A stretch of DNA of 64,000 nt. It comes from Heterocephalus glaber. Lineage: Eukaryota > Chordata > Mammalia > Rodentia > Bathyergidae. The position numbers were made by a program, and so were the translations under genes. The notes beneath the pieces are model-generated. The model was given only the letters and a program-made list of their open reading frames with translations, had not been told where the DNA came from and did not search any database. This document shows, piece after piece, positions 30,776 through 41,933 of this stretch; positions within the stretch are counted from its first letter, which is position 1; each line of letters begins with the position of its first letter. The stretch is taken from positions 31,839,481 to 31,903,480 of the forward strand of contig NW_004624734.1 in assembly GCF_000247695.1 (NCBI RefSeq). The letters run 5' to 3'.

Positions 30776-31727
30776 CGCCAAAATGGGCAACTGAAGTGAA
30801 TAGACACTTCTCAGAAGAAGAAATATAAATGGCCAATAAATACATGAAAAAATGCTCACCATCACTGGCCATCAGAGAAATGCAAATTAAAACTATACTG
30901 ATACACAGTACCATTTGACCCTAGAAAGAATGGCTATCATCAAAAAATCTAAAAATAGCAAATGCTGACAAGAATATGGGGAAAAGGAAACTCTTCTACA
31001 TTGTTGGTGGGGATGTAAACTAGTACGACCACTATGGAAATCAGTGTGGCGATTTCTCAAAAAATTAAAACTAGAAATTCCATTTGACCCAGCTATTTCC
31101 CTTCTAGATATCTTCCTAAGAGTTAAAAATCATCATATTGCAAGATAAATGTACACCCATGTTTATAGCAGCACAATTTATAAGAGTCACATCTTGGAAA
31201 CAGCATGTATGTTCACTGATAGATGAATGGATAAGGAAAATGTGGTATTTATACATAATGGAGTACTACACTGCCATAAAGAAAGATAAATTTGAGGCAT
31301 TCATAGGTAAATGGATGCAACTTGAGAACATAATGTTAAGTGAAATAACTGACACAAACTGAAATATCACATGGTTTCTCTTATATGAGAAACACAAAAT
31401 GTATACACAAAGAGCAAAATAGATGAGAGGTAAAACAAAAAGTAAGGAGAAGTTCAAATACTTCCCCAAATTACATATTTTGTTCCTTCAAAAATATTTC
31501 AATATATATGTTGATTTGTTTCATCTATACTATGTGTTATTATCTGTTTGTTTTTTGTAAGAATCTCTTTGGTTTATATCTTGTACTCTGAGTAGCTAGT
31601 TTGAAGATAACAATACAGTGTATTAACTATTGCTATTCTCTTACTTTGCTATGAAATTTTGTTTTATTTTTCATAAAATAAAAAAGAAGATGCAAGTCAA
31701 AATTGAGAGGAACCACCTAATAGGTCT

Positions 31728-32140
31728 GTCTTAGTTACTTTCTTGTTGATAGGACAAAATACCTGACACCCACAAGTTAAAGGAGGAAAGGTTTATTTCA
31801 GCTCACTGTAAAGGTTTCATAATTGGCTGACTCCAAGGCAGAGTGGCATGGCAGAGGCACATTACAGAGGAGAAACAGCACGTGACATGGCAGGCAAAAG
31901 ACAGGGAGCTGCAAACAGTGAGCCTTTCTTTCCCTTTCAACCCATCCAGACTACAAGCCTTTTGGGTGGTGCCACCCACACCCAGGGTGGGCCTTCCCAT
32001 CATCCACACCCAGAACTATGCTAAACCAATCAGTGGGCTAATTTCATACCACACACCCACAATCTCAGCATCACACATCCATAATCCAGCCCCACCCATG
32101 TGCTCCTGAGGCTTTGTGGGAACATCTAGATACAAGCCAT
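31728..32140 (+). mobile_element. Rodent interspersed repeat, copy 1 (URR1-like?)
   Basis: tgtcttagttactttcttgt, acaaaatacctgacacccac, cacccagggtgggccttccc, gaggctttgtgggaacatct. Alignable end to end with 46686-47132. Class (non-autonomous DNA element) is a guess from end sequences. Confidence 0.55.
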
Positions 32141-33108
32141 AAGAAGACCATTTTTGAAAACCTTCCTTCCATGAAAATTCTATCCTTTTTAACCATCTTT
32201 CTTCTATAAACTTAATATTATTAGATCTATACAAATAGAGATAATTCATAGAATAGCTATTATCTATGTACTCAAGAGGCTTAGTAGGTAGTTGGAAACA
32301 CAAGACTGTTACCCAGTGATAAAGCATGATCTTTTCTGATGGTTAAGAGAAATAGAGAACTTTTTTCTCCTAGAGAGCTGGAATGAGACCACCTCTTGGG
32401 AGAAAAATGCCTTCAGTAATTTAGAAGATCATGAAGTCCCCTTAGAATGAGGAACACACACAATGGGACAAGATCATTGAACAATGGGAGGAAGTATTGA
32501 AAGGCTAGTGAATCAGCATTCCTTTCATTCTGCTGAGAGGAGTGTATTTGGAGGCCAGCTGAATGGCTGATTGAGCTTTGTGGGGAAAGGAATAAGGAAT
32601 CTCCAGTCTCAGGGGATCGGAGATAGAGTGAATGAGGCTCCATACTTCTGGGAGAAAGAAGATATCTACAGAAGTGAGATTTGGGGGGAGAAAGAAGGGT
32701 CGAAAGTGTTTGGGGGAGTTGAGTTTAAGTCCTTTGTTGTGGAGTGTGTGTTATATAACCTGATCTTCTGTCTGCCATAGGTAAGTTTCAAAAAAGTATC
32801 TGTCATCCTTTAACATTTTTGTTCCAATAGATTCTTTGGAGGAATCTGATTAGATACTGAATTCTGCATCCAACTTTGCAAAAAGGACAAGACAAAGGTT
32901 ATTTGTGGGACTGCTGGAGCTGGAGGGTAAGAGTGGCCAGCTAACACCGCAGTCATAGAAGAAAGGGTACAAAGGAGACTTCCATTTGCACGTGGTGGAC
33001 TGAACCACGGGCAACTGCACTTCCTCCTGAAATCCCCCTAAAACAATGGTAAAAGCACATTAAAATATAAAGCTTAAAAAAAAAAAAAAAGAAGAAGAAG
33101 AATTATGA
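32141..33108. other. Intergenic stretch, no gene or repeat recognised
   Basis: Mixed-composition DNA; short ORFs of 69-103 codons lack family resemblance. Possibly old LTR material, not supported. Confidence 0.4.
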
Positions 33109-33194
33109 GGGCTGGGGATTTAGCGCAGTGGTTTCGCCACCTGCTGCGCAAGTTCAAGGACCTGTGTTCGGCACCAAAAATATATATATATAAC
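33109..33194 (+). repeat. ID SINE, subfamily B, with TA-rich tail
   Basis: gggctggggatttagcgcag, ccacctgctgcgcaagttca; short deletion in the B-box region. Confidence 0.88.
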
Positions 33195-33763
33195 GCTTCA
33201 AGGTCAAAAAGATATAGAAAAACAATTGGAAAACAAAGGCCATTTATTCAGGTGTGGTATAGCAAGGGGTCAGCTACCATACTTCTATTAGGCAGGTTTG
33301 AAGGCAGGCAGGGGAGTGGGAACACTTTATAGTGAAAAAGGAAAGGGTCTAAATATACTCTGACTGGAGATCCTTTTCAAGGGAAAGCTGGAGCTGGGCT
33401 AACAAGACACTAGGCTTCTTATACAATTATTAGCTACTATAGTTGCTAATATTATAGTTGGTTTCCATTGATTGATTGCAAATTGGCACTGGGGCAAATA
33501 TAGGGAAGCTGACTCACTGACCAAGTTCTTACCTGATGGCCGATTGCTACAGAGCTTGTGGGTCAGAGTTCTATTGTCATATATGGTCTGGGTATTTTCT
33601 GCTTAATACTTAGTCTCTCAGAGAACAGATCAAGTCACTAATATTTTGAAAGCTGGGAAGCAGAACAATACCGGAAACTGACTTAGAAAACTTGTTATCT
33701 ATCAAAGGCACAGCCCAGAGCAAGGCCCTGGAGACCACCAAAGGCTCAAGAATTGGCAGCTCC
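33195..33763. other. Intergenic stretch, possible LTR remnant
   Basis: Contains ggccatttattcaggtgtgg and agcaaggggtcagctaccat, reminiscent of LTR-type repeats, but no defined ends were found. Confidence 0.3.
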
Positions 33764-33858
33764 GGGCCAGGGATTTAACTCAGTGGTTCTGCCACCTGCC
33801 TTGCAAGCGTAAGGTCCCAAGTTCGATCCCTGGTACCAAAAAAAAAACAAAAAAAAAC
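33764..33858 (+). repeat. ID SINE, subfamily A
   Basis: gggccagggatttaactcag, cacctgccttgcaagcgtaa. TSD aattggcagc. Confidence 0.92.
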
Positions 33859-34436
33859 AATTGGCAGCATCTGATACCTCAAGAAGCAGAGGGACTAAAG
33901 GTGGGACTAAAATCAGGATAACTGATTCTGTCAAAACAAAGTTATAACCAATTTCGGTATAGATTTTTTGACTTTTATTTGTGATTAATGAATTGGGGCA
34001 ACCTCTGTTCTAGAGAACAGAGTAAGAACTCCCACTAGGCAATGGCAAAACAGTAGATTTTTGTAGGTGAGAACAAAGAAACAGAAAAATAGAAAAAACC
34101 TGACATCAAGTTACTTTGTTATGAGAGCTAAAGCAGAGGGAATTTTCTTATTATACTGTCTCAGATAGACTGAGAGCTCCTGTTTTCAGGAGAAACTGGT
34201 CTATTTTGGGAATCTATCTGCACCCTCAAAGTTTTAATGTGGTTATGTAGGATATAGCATAAGTGACTCTATTTTGATTTGGCATTGTCCTTGGGGGCCT
34301 TGTCAGAAGCTCAATCCAAAACAATGCCCACTAGTAATTTTTTTAATAGTTCAAAGTCTGTTCAGAAGCATTAGACCACCAGATTTTCTCTCCAACTTCC
34401 AAGTCACTATCTCTCCTGCCCCTGCAGGAGACTCGA
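33859..34436. other. Intergenic stretch, nothing recognised
   Basis: AT-rich DNA without coding, repeat or regulatory signals that I can identify. Confidence 0.4.
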
Positions 34437-34439
34437 GAT

Positions 34440-34525
34440 CGCTGGGGATTTAGCTCAGTGGTTTTGCTGCCTGCTGGGCAAGCACAAGGATACAAGTTCA
34501 ATCCCCGGTACAAAAACAAAAAAAG
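34440..34525 (+). repeat. ID SINE, subfamily B
   Basis: gctggggatttagctcagtg, tgctgcctgctgggcaagca. TSD ggagactcgagatc / ggaagactcaagatt. Confidence 0.9.
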
Positions 34526-34551
34526 GAAGACTCAAGATTGATTACCTGGTT

Positions 34552-34628
34552 GTCGCCTGCCTCGCAAGTGTAAGGACCTGAGTTCGATCCCCGGTACCAA
34601 AAAAAAAATAAAAATAAAAAATAAAAAA
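34552..34628 (+). repeat. 5'-truncated ID SINE
   Basis: Begins at ttgtcgcctgcctcgcaagt, lacking the A-box half, and ends gatccccggtacc plus an A-rich tail. Perfect 15-bp TSD agattgattacctgg at 34537-34551 and 34629-34643. Confidence 0.92.
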
Positions 34629-34649
34629 AGATTGATTACCTGGAGAAGG

Positions 34650-35240
34650 CAGAGGATACCTTGTCTAGATGAGGATGGGGTGCCATATTGAAAATGAGGA
34701 GTCACTGAAAATCAGTTGGTTTTTTGTTGGTTTGTTTTGTGGGACTAAGGCAGGAGATTAGGCATGGGAGACCAGAGAAGTAGGTGTGACCTATAAATTA
34801 CAAAATCCCAGGACACAGGAGCAGAGCAGTTCCCAAAGCCCTGGACATGGACTTCTCACAAGAATTTGAGCAGTTTTGGATAGGATGGCCTAGATCTGAC
34901 TCACGCGGAGGAGTGGGAGATACAAAAAGGACAGTTGCTATTGAGCTCTGTGCTACTATGTTCTCTCAACAGTAGCCTGCTCTTGTCCTAAAGGTATAAT
35001 TATTTTCTTACTTTTTTTTTGTACTGGGTATTGAACTCAGGACCTTGAACTTGCAAGGAAGGTGGTGGCACCACTGAGCTAAATCCCTGGCCCTCTTATT
35101 TTCTTACTTTTACTTGACCCAAATTCTCTTGCCAGAGCCTGCTTCTTTTCCTACCTTTAATAAATGTAAAATCTTGCTACTGTTTGCACTTATCTTGGCC
35201 AATTCTTTGCTCAGGATAGAAAGAATCTAAAAACTACCTC
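34650..35240 (+). mobile_element. Solo LTR, class I ERV-like, copy 1
   Basis: ctataaattacaaaatccca, ggagcagagcagttcccaaa, tttaataaatgtaaaatctt poly(A) region, ggccaattctttgctcagga. Resembles the sequence at 60740-61110. Exact ends not determined; split by an ID SINE. Confidence 0.5.
35010..35093 (-). repeat. ID SINE
   Basis: gtactgggtattgaactcag, gctaaatccctggccc. TSD ttattttcttactttt. Confidence 0.9.
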
Positions 35241-35329
35241 TAGAAAGAGATGCCTAAATGTTCTTTTTTAATTCTAACTTAACAATGACTTTTTAATTAA
35301 TATAGTTTATTATAAAATATCCTTACCAG

Positions 35330-35412
35330 GGCCGGGGATGTAGCTCAGTGGCACAGCGCCCTGCCTGGCAAGCGCGAAGCCCTGAGTTTGATTCTTGGTA
35401 CCAAAAAAAAAG
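35330..35412 (+). repeat. ID SINE, subfamily C, best copy
   Basis: gggccggggatgtagctcag, tggcacagcgccctgcctgg, cctgagtttgattcttggta. Confidence 0.92.
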
Positions 35413-35519
35413 AATATTCAGTAAAATTCACTCATTACACTTTTAATTGAAAGGTATTGGGTGACTGGTTTCTTAGAAGTCTTAATCTTATTATTAGTTT
35501 TTTTAGAAATTTGTGTATA

Positions 35520-35632
35520 CAGATGTGGTGGCCCATGCCTGTAATGCCAGCATTCAGGAGACTTAGGTAGGAGGATCGCCATGAGTTCAAGGCTAGACTG
35601 GGCTACATAGTGAGACCCTGTCTCAACAACAA
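35520..35632 (+). repeat. B1 SINE
   Basis: cagatgtggtggcccatgcc to gtgagaccctgtctcaacaa. Confidence 0.85.
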
Positions 35633-35919
35633 CGATGAATACCACACAAACTATAGAAATTTGTACCTGTATTTTATCAGAAATTCTAATTTCTTCCCAG
35701 AAGAAAGCTCTTAATTACAGCATGCAAAAAGACTACTTCTCAATTTGGTTTTTTTGTTTCTTTTACAAGATGATTACTTCATAATCTCCAGTATAAAATT
35801 GTATTTCTAAATACCTACTGTGCCAGTGCCACTCAAAATGCTAGGATGAAAAAGTTGTCCTATAAAAATATTGAGGGAACTAAACATAGTGCTTAGCGAC
35901 ATCATTGTTTTACATACAG

Positions 35920-36430
35920 TTAGGAGCGTTTACTACTTGAGGACTAATAAAAACAAATTTTACACAATGTGGTATAAACATAACAATTAAATATTATTCA
36001 GCCTTAAAAAGGAATACAATTCTGACATGCCACATGCTGTAATATGGATGAACTTTGAAGACATTACACTAAGTGAAATAAACCTGACACCATTATTATA
36101 GAATTATAATAGAAAACATTATATGAAAACATTAAATGATTAGAAAACATTATATGATTCTATTTATGTGAGGTATCCAGAATAGTAAAGTTCATAGACA
36201 TTGAATGTAGAATAGTGGTTATGAGGGATGGAGTTGAGGGTAGAATGGGGAATTAGTGTTAAAGGTACAGAGTTTTAGGTTGATATAATGAAAAAATGCC
36301 CGAAATGGTGGTGATGAATGCTCAACATTGTGCATGTACTTAATGACCCTGAACAATATACTTAAAATTATTAAAATTAAAAATATTGTCTATTTTCTCA
36401 CAATTTAAAACATGGTTAAAATAGAAATGT
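35920..36430 (+). mobile_element. Old L1 3' fragment
   Basis: tattattcagccttaaaaag, atggatgaactttgaagaca, ctaagtgaaataaacctgac: classic L1M tail. Confidence 0.7.
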
Positions 36431-36462
36431 ATATGTGTATTATATTGTGTATAGTTTGTACA

Positions 36463-36845
36463 GTTTGGAACTGAAATGTCCTCCAAAGACCCATGTACTA
36501 AAGGCTTGGCCAGCAGCTTAGTGCTGTTGGAAGGAAAGTAATGAAACCTTTAAGGGGTAGGGCCTATTGAAAGGAAGTTAGATCATAAAAGGTTGACCTC
36601 AAAGAGGAAATTGGAATCCTTCTCCCTTCCCTCTCCCACTGCCCATCCCCCCACCCCCGCCATGAGATGAATAAACTGCTTCTGCCCTGTGCTTCCTGCC
36701 ATGATTTACTACCTCACCATAGGCAAGAGGATCAAATGATAAATGACCCTGAGTTGAAACCTCTAAAATCGTGAGCCAAAAATGAATCTTTCTACCTTTT
36801 ATCTCAGGTATCAAAATACCTGAGATAACAGTGTCAGAAAGCTGA
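36463..36845 (+). mobile_element. MaLR/ORR1-type LTR remnant
   Basis: cagtttggaactgaaatgtc, ccatgtactaaaggcttggc, acctctaaaatcgtgagcca, ttatctcaggtatcaaaata. Related to 44045-44460 and 46440-46682. Confidence 0.6.
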
Positions 36846-37746
36846 CACACACACACAAACACACATACTTGTCTTTTTTTCCACATAAATATTTTTTACA
36901 ATTTTTTTAAAATTTACAGTCTGGTCAGTCAGAATATTACACTCTGAACTGTATTGTGTTAGACTCCAGGCTTCTCAAACTAAATTTATCAACCCCAGCA
37001 GGTCTCTTCTCATGTTACAAACAAGTTCCTCCCTATTCTATATATATTGAACCTCTCTCAAATATTAATATAGTAACTAAAGCCAGAACCCAGTGAAATG
37101 TCCTAGATCATCTCTCCCTCATTTATTTATTTGTAATTTGAACGATTGTCTAACTATACTGGTTATGAAAAAAATGTTCCTAAGCCTCAAACGCACCCTT
37201 TTACAGTCTACTCTGTGGGGCTGAAACTGGATCCCTGCAATTCACATTTTTCCTCTGCTGGCCTGGCTCTCTGTTAGCTTCTGCCAACAGTGGGACATCA
37301 GAAGGCAAAATGAAAGGAGAAGGGACTTGCTTCTTCCTGTTTGCTTCCTGTTTCTTCTATTATCACCCAGGCAACAGCTCTTCATGCCAGCAGCAGCAGT
37401 TGGTTCCAGCTCTGGACTTCTCTGCATACTCTCAGAGCAAGCCTCATCGCATTCCTCAGAAGTATGAGCAACAGGAACTCTCCTCCAAGGTCTGGGTCAC
37501 AACACTAAGAGATCTCTTCTGAGACACTGAGGTGCCAGTGAAAACCAGGTATCAGGTTCTCCTTAGGGCTAGGCTCCAAGGCTGCTCCTCAAGTGTTTGG
37601 TCCCAATAATCTCACTTTTAGCACTAATTTCCCCATCTACTTCTCTCAGTTACTACCTCTTTGTTCTACATTCCCTTTTTAGTTTTCTAGTACCTGTGAC
37701 ATCTCCAGCAACTCTTTATATTAATTTTTTCAGTTAAGATATCTGC
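36846..37746. other. Intergenic stretch, no gene recognised
   Basis: Includes a short CA run at 36846-36866 and a moderately GC-rich part at 37200-37560 with CAG repeats; ORFs of 61 and 70 codons on opposite strands show no domain. Confidence 0.4.
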
Positions 37747-37813
37747 TATGGTCTCAGTGATAGAACATTTGCCTAGTATGCACAAGGTCTTGGGTTCAAT
37801 CCCCAGAACTTAA
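37747..37813 (+). repeat. ID SINE, subfamily O, 5' truncated
   Basis: ggtctcagtgatagaacatt, gttcaatccccagaac. Confidence 0.75.
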
Positions 37814-37954
37814 AGCAAACAAAAAAAGATCTCTTCTGTGGTATAACACTTTCTTAAACAGTTAAAAATAGAATTAGCATACTGATATATACCCAAAAGA
37901 ATTAAAAGTATATGTTATATGCATTACAAAAATTTTTAAAAATAACTGAAAGCA

Positions 37955-38052
37955 GGGCTGGGGATTTAGCTCAGTGGTTTCGCCGCCTGCTGCGCAAGCA
38001 CGAGGACCCAAGTTCGATCCCTGGTACCAAAAATAAAAAAATAAAAAACAAA
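37955..38052 (+). repeat. ID SINE, subfamily B, near consensus
   Basis: gggctggggatttagctcag, gccgcctgctgcgcaagcac. TSD aaaataactgaaagcag at 37938-37954 and 38053-38069. Confidence 0.94.
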
Positions 38053-38175
38053 AAAATAACTGAAAGCAGTGTCCCAAAGAGATATTTGTATGTCCCTAAT
38101 TATAGGAGACTTCTTGACAATAGCAAAATCCTGGAAGTAGCCCAAGTATCTATAGACAGGTGAATCAATAACAAA

Positions 38176-38212
<37 letters not shown>
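38176..38212. repeat. (TA)n microsatellite
   Basis: About 18 TA units inside the L1 fragment. Confidence 0.95.
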
Positions 38213-38218
<6 letters not shown>

Positions 38219-38684
38219 TCTGACATATGCTTATAACACAGATGAAACTTGAGGACATTATGCTAAGTGAAATAAGCCAATGACAAAAAGGCAAATACAG
38301 TAGCAATAAAAGTAGTCAAAATCATAGAGACAGAGAGTAGAATGGTGGTTTCCAGGGACTTGGGAGGGACAATAAGAAGTCATTGTTTAATGGGTATTGA
38401 ATGTCTGTTTTACAAGATGAAAGTTATGAAGATGATAGCGATGATGGTTGCATATTATGAAAGTATTTAGTGTCACTGAATTATACACTTTAAAATGGGT
38501 AAAATGGTAAACAATGTTATGTGTACTTTACCACAATAAAATTTTCTTTATTTAAAAAGAAAACTACTGTGGCTTCTGTTTCTTTATTGAATCCTAATAC
38601 AGAAAATGGTCCTAGGAGTGGTTCTAGGAAATAGAGACTTTCAGACTTCAAGTGGATTTAGTCATATCCTTAAATTCAAATACA

Positions 38685-38760
38685 GGGCTGGATATCTACT
38701 TTAGTGCTTCAGTGCTTGCCTACCATGTATAAAGCCCTAGGTTCAATTTTCAGCACTGTA
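38685..38760 (+). repeat. ID SINE, subfamily O, old
   Basis: gggctggatatctactttag, agccctaggttcaattttca. Confidence 0.65.
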
Positions 38761-39424
38761 AAAAGGAAAAAGAACTCAAATGCAGTTTTGAGCAATGTAT
38801 CAGTGGGAAACAGGATGTAGTGGCATCAAAAAAATCAACTTATAATCATTAGGAAAAAAAACCTTCTAAACTTTACTCAATTATATTGAAGGATATACTA
38901 AAACAAATACTTTGGAGCCACACTTGACTATTTGAGAGTAGTAAGGTCTACAACACTTGTACGTTAGAGGTGTCTTCCTTTGAGAACACTAAAGAAACTT
39001 AAAGAAATGAAAAGTTTAGGTCATTAAACATTCAGTTCAAGTCACAGTCAGAGAGCAAAACCTTCCATGGCAACTCTAAAAGAATATGTCTTGTCCCTAC
39101 AGGCTAATCTTTTTGAAAATCAAACATAAAGTTAAATTGTGCAGGCCCCAGAATTACAACATAAGTTGATTTTATAGCCTTGCTAATTCTCTCTAGTAAA
39201 AGATAGGGCATTGATTGAGAAAAGTATGACATTAAAACTTGGAATGGGGTTATTGAGTTAACTCAAAGAAAGTTAAGATTCTATAATGCCCAAATCTCTC
39301 TACACTTCCAGTGCCAGTGGAAGCAGCTCTCCTTCCATTGCTTAAAGGCACTGTAATGACATCATCTGAAAGATGTCAATTTTCCATAAAGTTTTGCTCT
39401 AACCAGCCACTGTTACCTGTTCAT
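38761..39424. other. Intergenic stretch, mostly unrecognised
   Basis: AT-rich. The last part (from about 39300, tacacttccagtgccagtgg) may belong to the ERVL-type internal sequence that surrounds the MER20 copy. Confidence 0.35.
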
Positions 39425-39616
39425 CAGGGTTTTTCAACATGTTGGTTTGAATAACTCTGTTGGGAGGGATATCCTGTGCATTGTAGGGTATTTAGCACTA
39501 TTCTTGACCTGTACTCACAAGATCCAGCAGCACCTTCCCATTCAAGTTGCAACAACCAAAAATGTCTCCAGATATTCCAAAGAGACAAAATCACCCCATT
39601 TGAGATCCCACTCCTT
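39425..39616 (-). mobile_element. MER20 (hAT-Charlie non-autonomous)
   Basis: Reverse orientation: atcctgtgcattgtagggta, caacaaccaaaaatgtctcc, gacaaaatcaccccatttga. Confidence 0.75.
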
Positions 39617-40240
39617 TATACCCATAACCAGGGTTAGATCTCAACATGTTCCACAGTTGGACTGGAAAGAAATAATTTATTCTTGTAATATTTTGCTAAT
39701 TTGCATTTGCAGAAATGTGGAGAATATATGAAAGAATGGATTTTTCAAGAAGGAAATAGAAGACAGAATGTAACATCAGACTCGGTTGAATGGTTGGCAT
39801 AGGAGCTCTTACTACAAATTCTGAATTTAATGTGTTAGCTTATGCCGCTGGAAGTGGCTCTAACAGTTACTTGGTTGGTTGACAAACTGTGTTTCAGTAT
39901 TGGGCTTCTTTCGATGCCATTGAGATGCAAGAACTTTCTGACATACTTTCGAAGAGATCTAAAAGCTTAAGGAGATAGGAATATGGGAGCAGATCTATCA
40001 TTTGTGAACTGCCACTGCCTCACTGTACCGCCTGAGAGATCCCAGAGTACACTTTCTTCTCTAAGGCATTGAGAAAGACATTAATGGGTGGGCACCAGTG
40101 TGCTTATAAACTCTGTGAGGTACGATGAAGATGGGATACGATGAAACTAGATGTTACAAGTGAGATGAGTTCCCTGATTTCAGTGGAGATGACTCTGCCA
40201 GAGTAGCAGAGGTCAACAACAGTATGGTTCAAGAACATAT
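39617..40240 (+). mobile_element. ERVL/MaLR internal fragment
   Basis: tgaactgccactgcctcact, gagatcccagagtacacttt, gcaccagtgtgcttataaac resemble MaLR/ERVL internal DNA. Decayed, non-coding. Confidence 0.4.
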
Positions 40241-40244
40241 GTAG

Positions 40245-40331
40245 GGTGGGGGATTTAGTTCAGTGGTGCTACCGCCTGCCTCGCAAGCACAAGGTCCTGA
40301 GTTTTGTCCCTGGTACAAAAAAAAAAAAAAT
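40245..40331 (+). repeat. ID SINE, subfamily A
   Basis: gggtgggggatttagttcag, ccgcctgcctcgcaagcaca, A14 tail. Confidence 0.88.
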
Positions 40332-40390
40332 TCCTGGGTATGTAGCTCAATTCAAAGGCCCTGGGTTTAATTCCTAGGAACACACACACG
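40332..40390 (+). repeat. ID SINE, short old form
   Basis: ttcctgggtatgtagctcaa, aggccctgggtttaattcct. Confidence 0.65.
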
Positions 40391-40444
40391 TTGTCTGGGA
40401 AGCAATTACAAAATTACCTGATATACAAAGAAGACTATGTGTCT

Positions 40445-40540
40445 GGGCCGGGGATTTAGCTCAGTGGTTCTGGTGCCTGCCTCGCAAGCTCAATGTCCCG
40501 AGTTCAATCCCCGTACCAAAAAAAAAAAAAAAAGAAAAAA
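40445..40540 (+). repeat. ID SINE, subfamily A
   Basis: gggccggggatttagctcag, gtgcctgcctcgcaagctca. TSD agaagactatgtgtc. Confidence 0.92.
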
Positions 40541-40555
40541 AGAAGACTATGTGTC

Positions 40556-41470
40556 ACATTTTTTCAAAAAGAAAAGAGAAACAGAGACTGACACTAATAT
40601 GACACAGACTTGGAATTAGCAAAATATAAAGCAGAAATTATAACTATTAAAAAATGTTCATAATGAGTAAAAAGGAAATCTCAGCAGGCACACTGAAATG
40701 ATAGAAAAGCAGCAAATGGAAATTCCAGAAATTAAATATATGTATATAAACGTATTTTAAATATGCTAGATGATATTAACAGCAGAAGGTAGATGACAAA
40801 AGAATTAGAAATAATCCAACATGAAAAATAGAAATAATTGAAAAGAAAGCTTCAGAGATCAGAGACAATATCCGAAGATATAATGTATATCAAACTGAAG
40901 TCCCAGAAGGATAAGGGAGAGAGCAAGAGACAGAAAAATGTTTGAATACACGATGATAAAAACATTTTCCAATTTTAGCCTCATGTGGTAGCTCATGTCT
41001 ATAATCCCAGCTATTTAGGAGGCTGAGGCAGGAAGATAAAAAGTTCAAGCCCAGCCTGAGCAATTTAGGGAGATGCCCTTTCAAAAAAGGGGAGGAGAGG
41101 TGGCTGGGATGTAGCTCAGTCCAAAGGCCCTTGGTTCAACCCCCAGCACTATTAAAAACAAAAATTAAATAGACATACATTTACATAAGAGATTTCAAAA
41201 ATCCCAAACTGGATTAAAAAAAATGAAACCAAAACAAAACAAACAAAAAATATGGCTAACACAATATATTCAAACTGCTGGAAGCAGACAACACATATCT
41301 TGAAAACAGCAAGAGAAAAATGATTCCTTACACAAGAGAACAATGAACCAAAGTAACTAACAACTTTTCTTGTGAAACAAAGGAGGATAGAAGACTGGGC
41401 CATTATTTTTAAAGTGCTAAAAGAAGACACTGACAATCCAGAATTCTATAGGCAATGAAAACATCCTTAA
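40556..41470 (+). mobile_element. Old L1 fragment
   Basis: gcaaaatataaagcagaaat, aattccagaaattaaatata, ggaagcagacaacacatatc fit L1M ORF1/5' type sequence. Interrupted by a B1-dID. Confidence 0.5.
40977..41152 (+). repeat. B1-dID SINE
   Basis: cctcatgtggtagctcatgt; ID half ggctgggatgtagctcagtc, ggttcaacccccagcact. Confidence 0.8.
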
Positions 41471-41481
41471 GAATTAAGGCA

Positions 41482-41566
41482 AGCCTGGGGGTATAGCCCA
41501 GTGATAGAACACTTGCCTAACATGTGGGAGGCCCTGGGTCCTGAGCCCAAGTACCTTGAGGGGGAA
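41482..41566 (+). repeat. ID SINE, subfamily O
   Basis: gcctgggggtatagcccagt, agaacacttgcctaacatgt. Confidence 0.75.
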
Positions 41567-41593
41567 AAAAAAGGAATTAAGTTAAAGAAGTTC

Positions 41594-41652
41594 CCACGAG
41601 CCCAGGAATTCAAGGCCAGCCTGGGCAATGTAGTCAACCTCTTTGTCTTATA
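41594..41652 (+). repeat. B1 fragment
   Basis: gaattcaaggccagcctggg and following bases only. Confidence 0.6.
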
Positions 41653-41798
41653 AACAAACCAACAAACAATTGAGAAAACCAACCAATCTAATTCTTGTGT
41701 ATCATGTCTGATTTACAGATGATTCTGTTCCAACTAGAAAACCCTGCTGCAGCAATATAATCCAAATCTGGAGTATAGTGTTTGAGAGTGTTTTCTTA

Positions 41799-41933
41799 AA
41801 GACAGGGTCTCACTTACATAGTGCAGCCAGGCCTTGAACTCACTATGTAGCCAGGGCTGGCCTCAAACTCGTGGTGATCCTCCTGCCTCAGTCTCTCAAA
41901 TTCTGGGATTATAGGTGTGTGCCACCTGTCTGA
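41799..41933 (-). repeat. B1 SINE with internal duplication
   Basis: agacagggtctcacttacat, gaactcactatgtagccagg, gtgtgccacctgtctg. Confidence 0.85.

Larger units (their letters stand above)
29935..31690 (+). mobile_element. L1 ORF2 3' region and tail, interrupted
   Basis: taaactaaaatcaaaatgga, tgggatcacatcaaattaaa and, downstream, catacaatggagtactac-like motifs give the end of ORF2; similar to 52,240-53,000 but more diverged. Interrupted by an ID (30316), the N gap and a B1 (30625). Confidence 0.8.
37870..38560 (+). mobile_element. Old L1 3' end
   Basis: tacccaaaagaattaaaagt, atgctaagtgaaataagcca, tttaccacaataaaattttc end. Interrupted by an ID SINE and a TA microsatellite. Confidence 0.7.
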
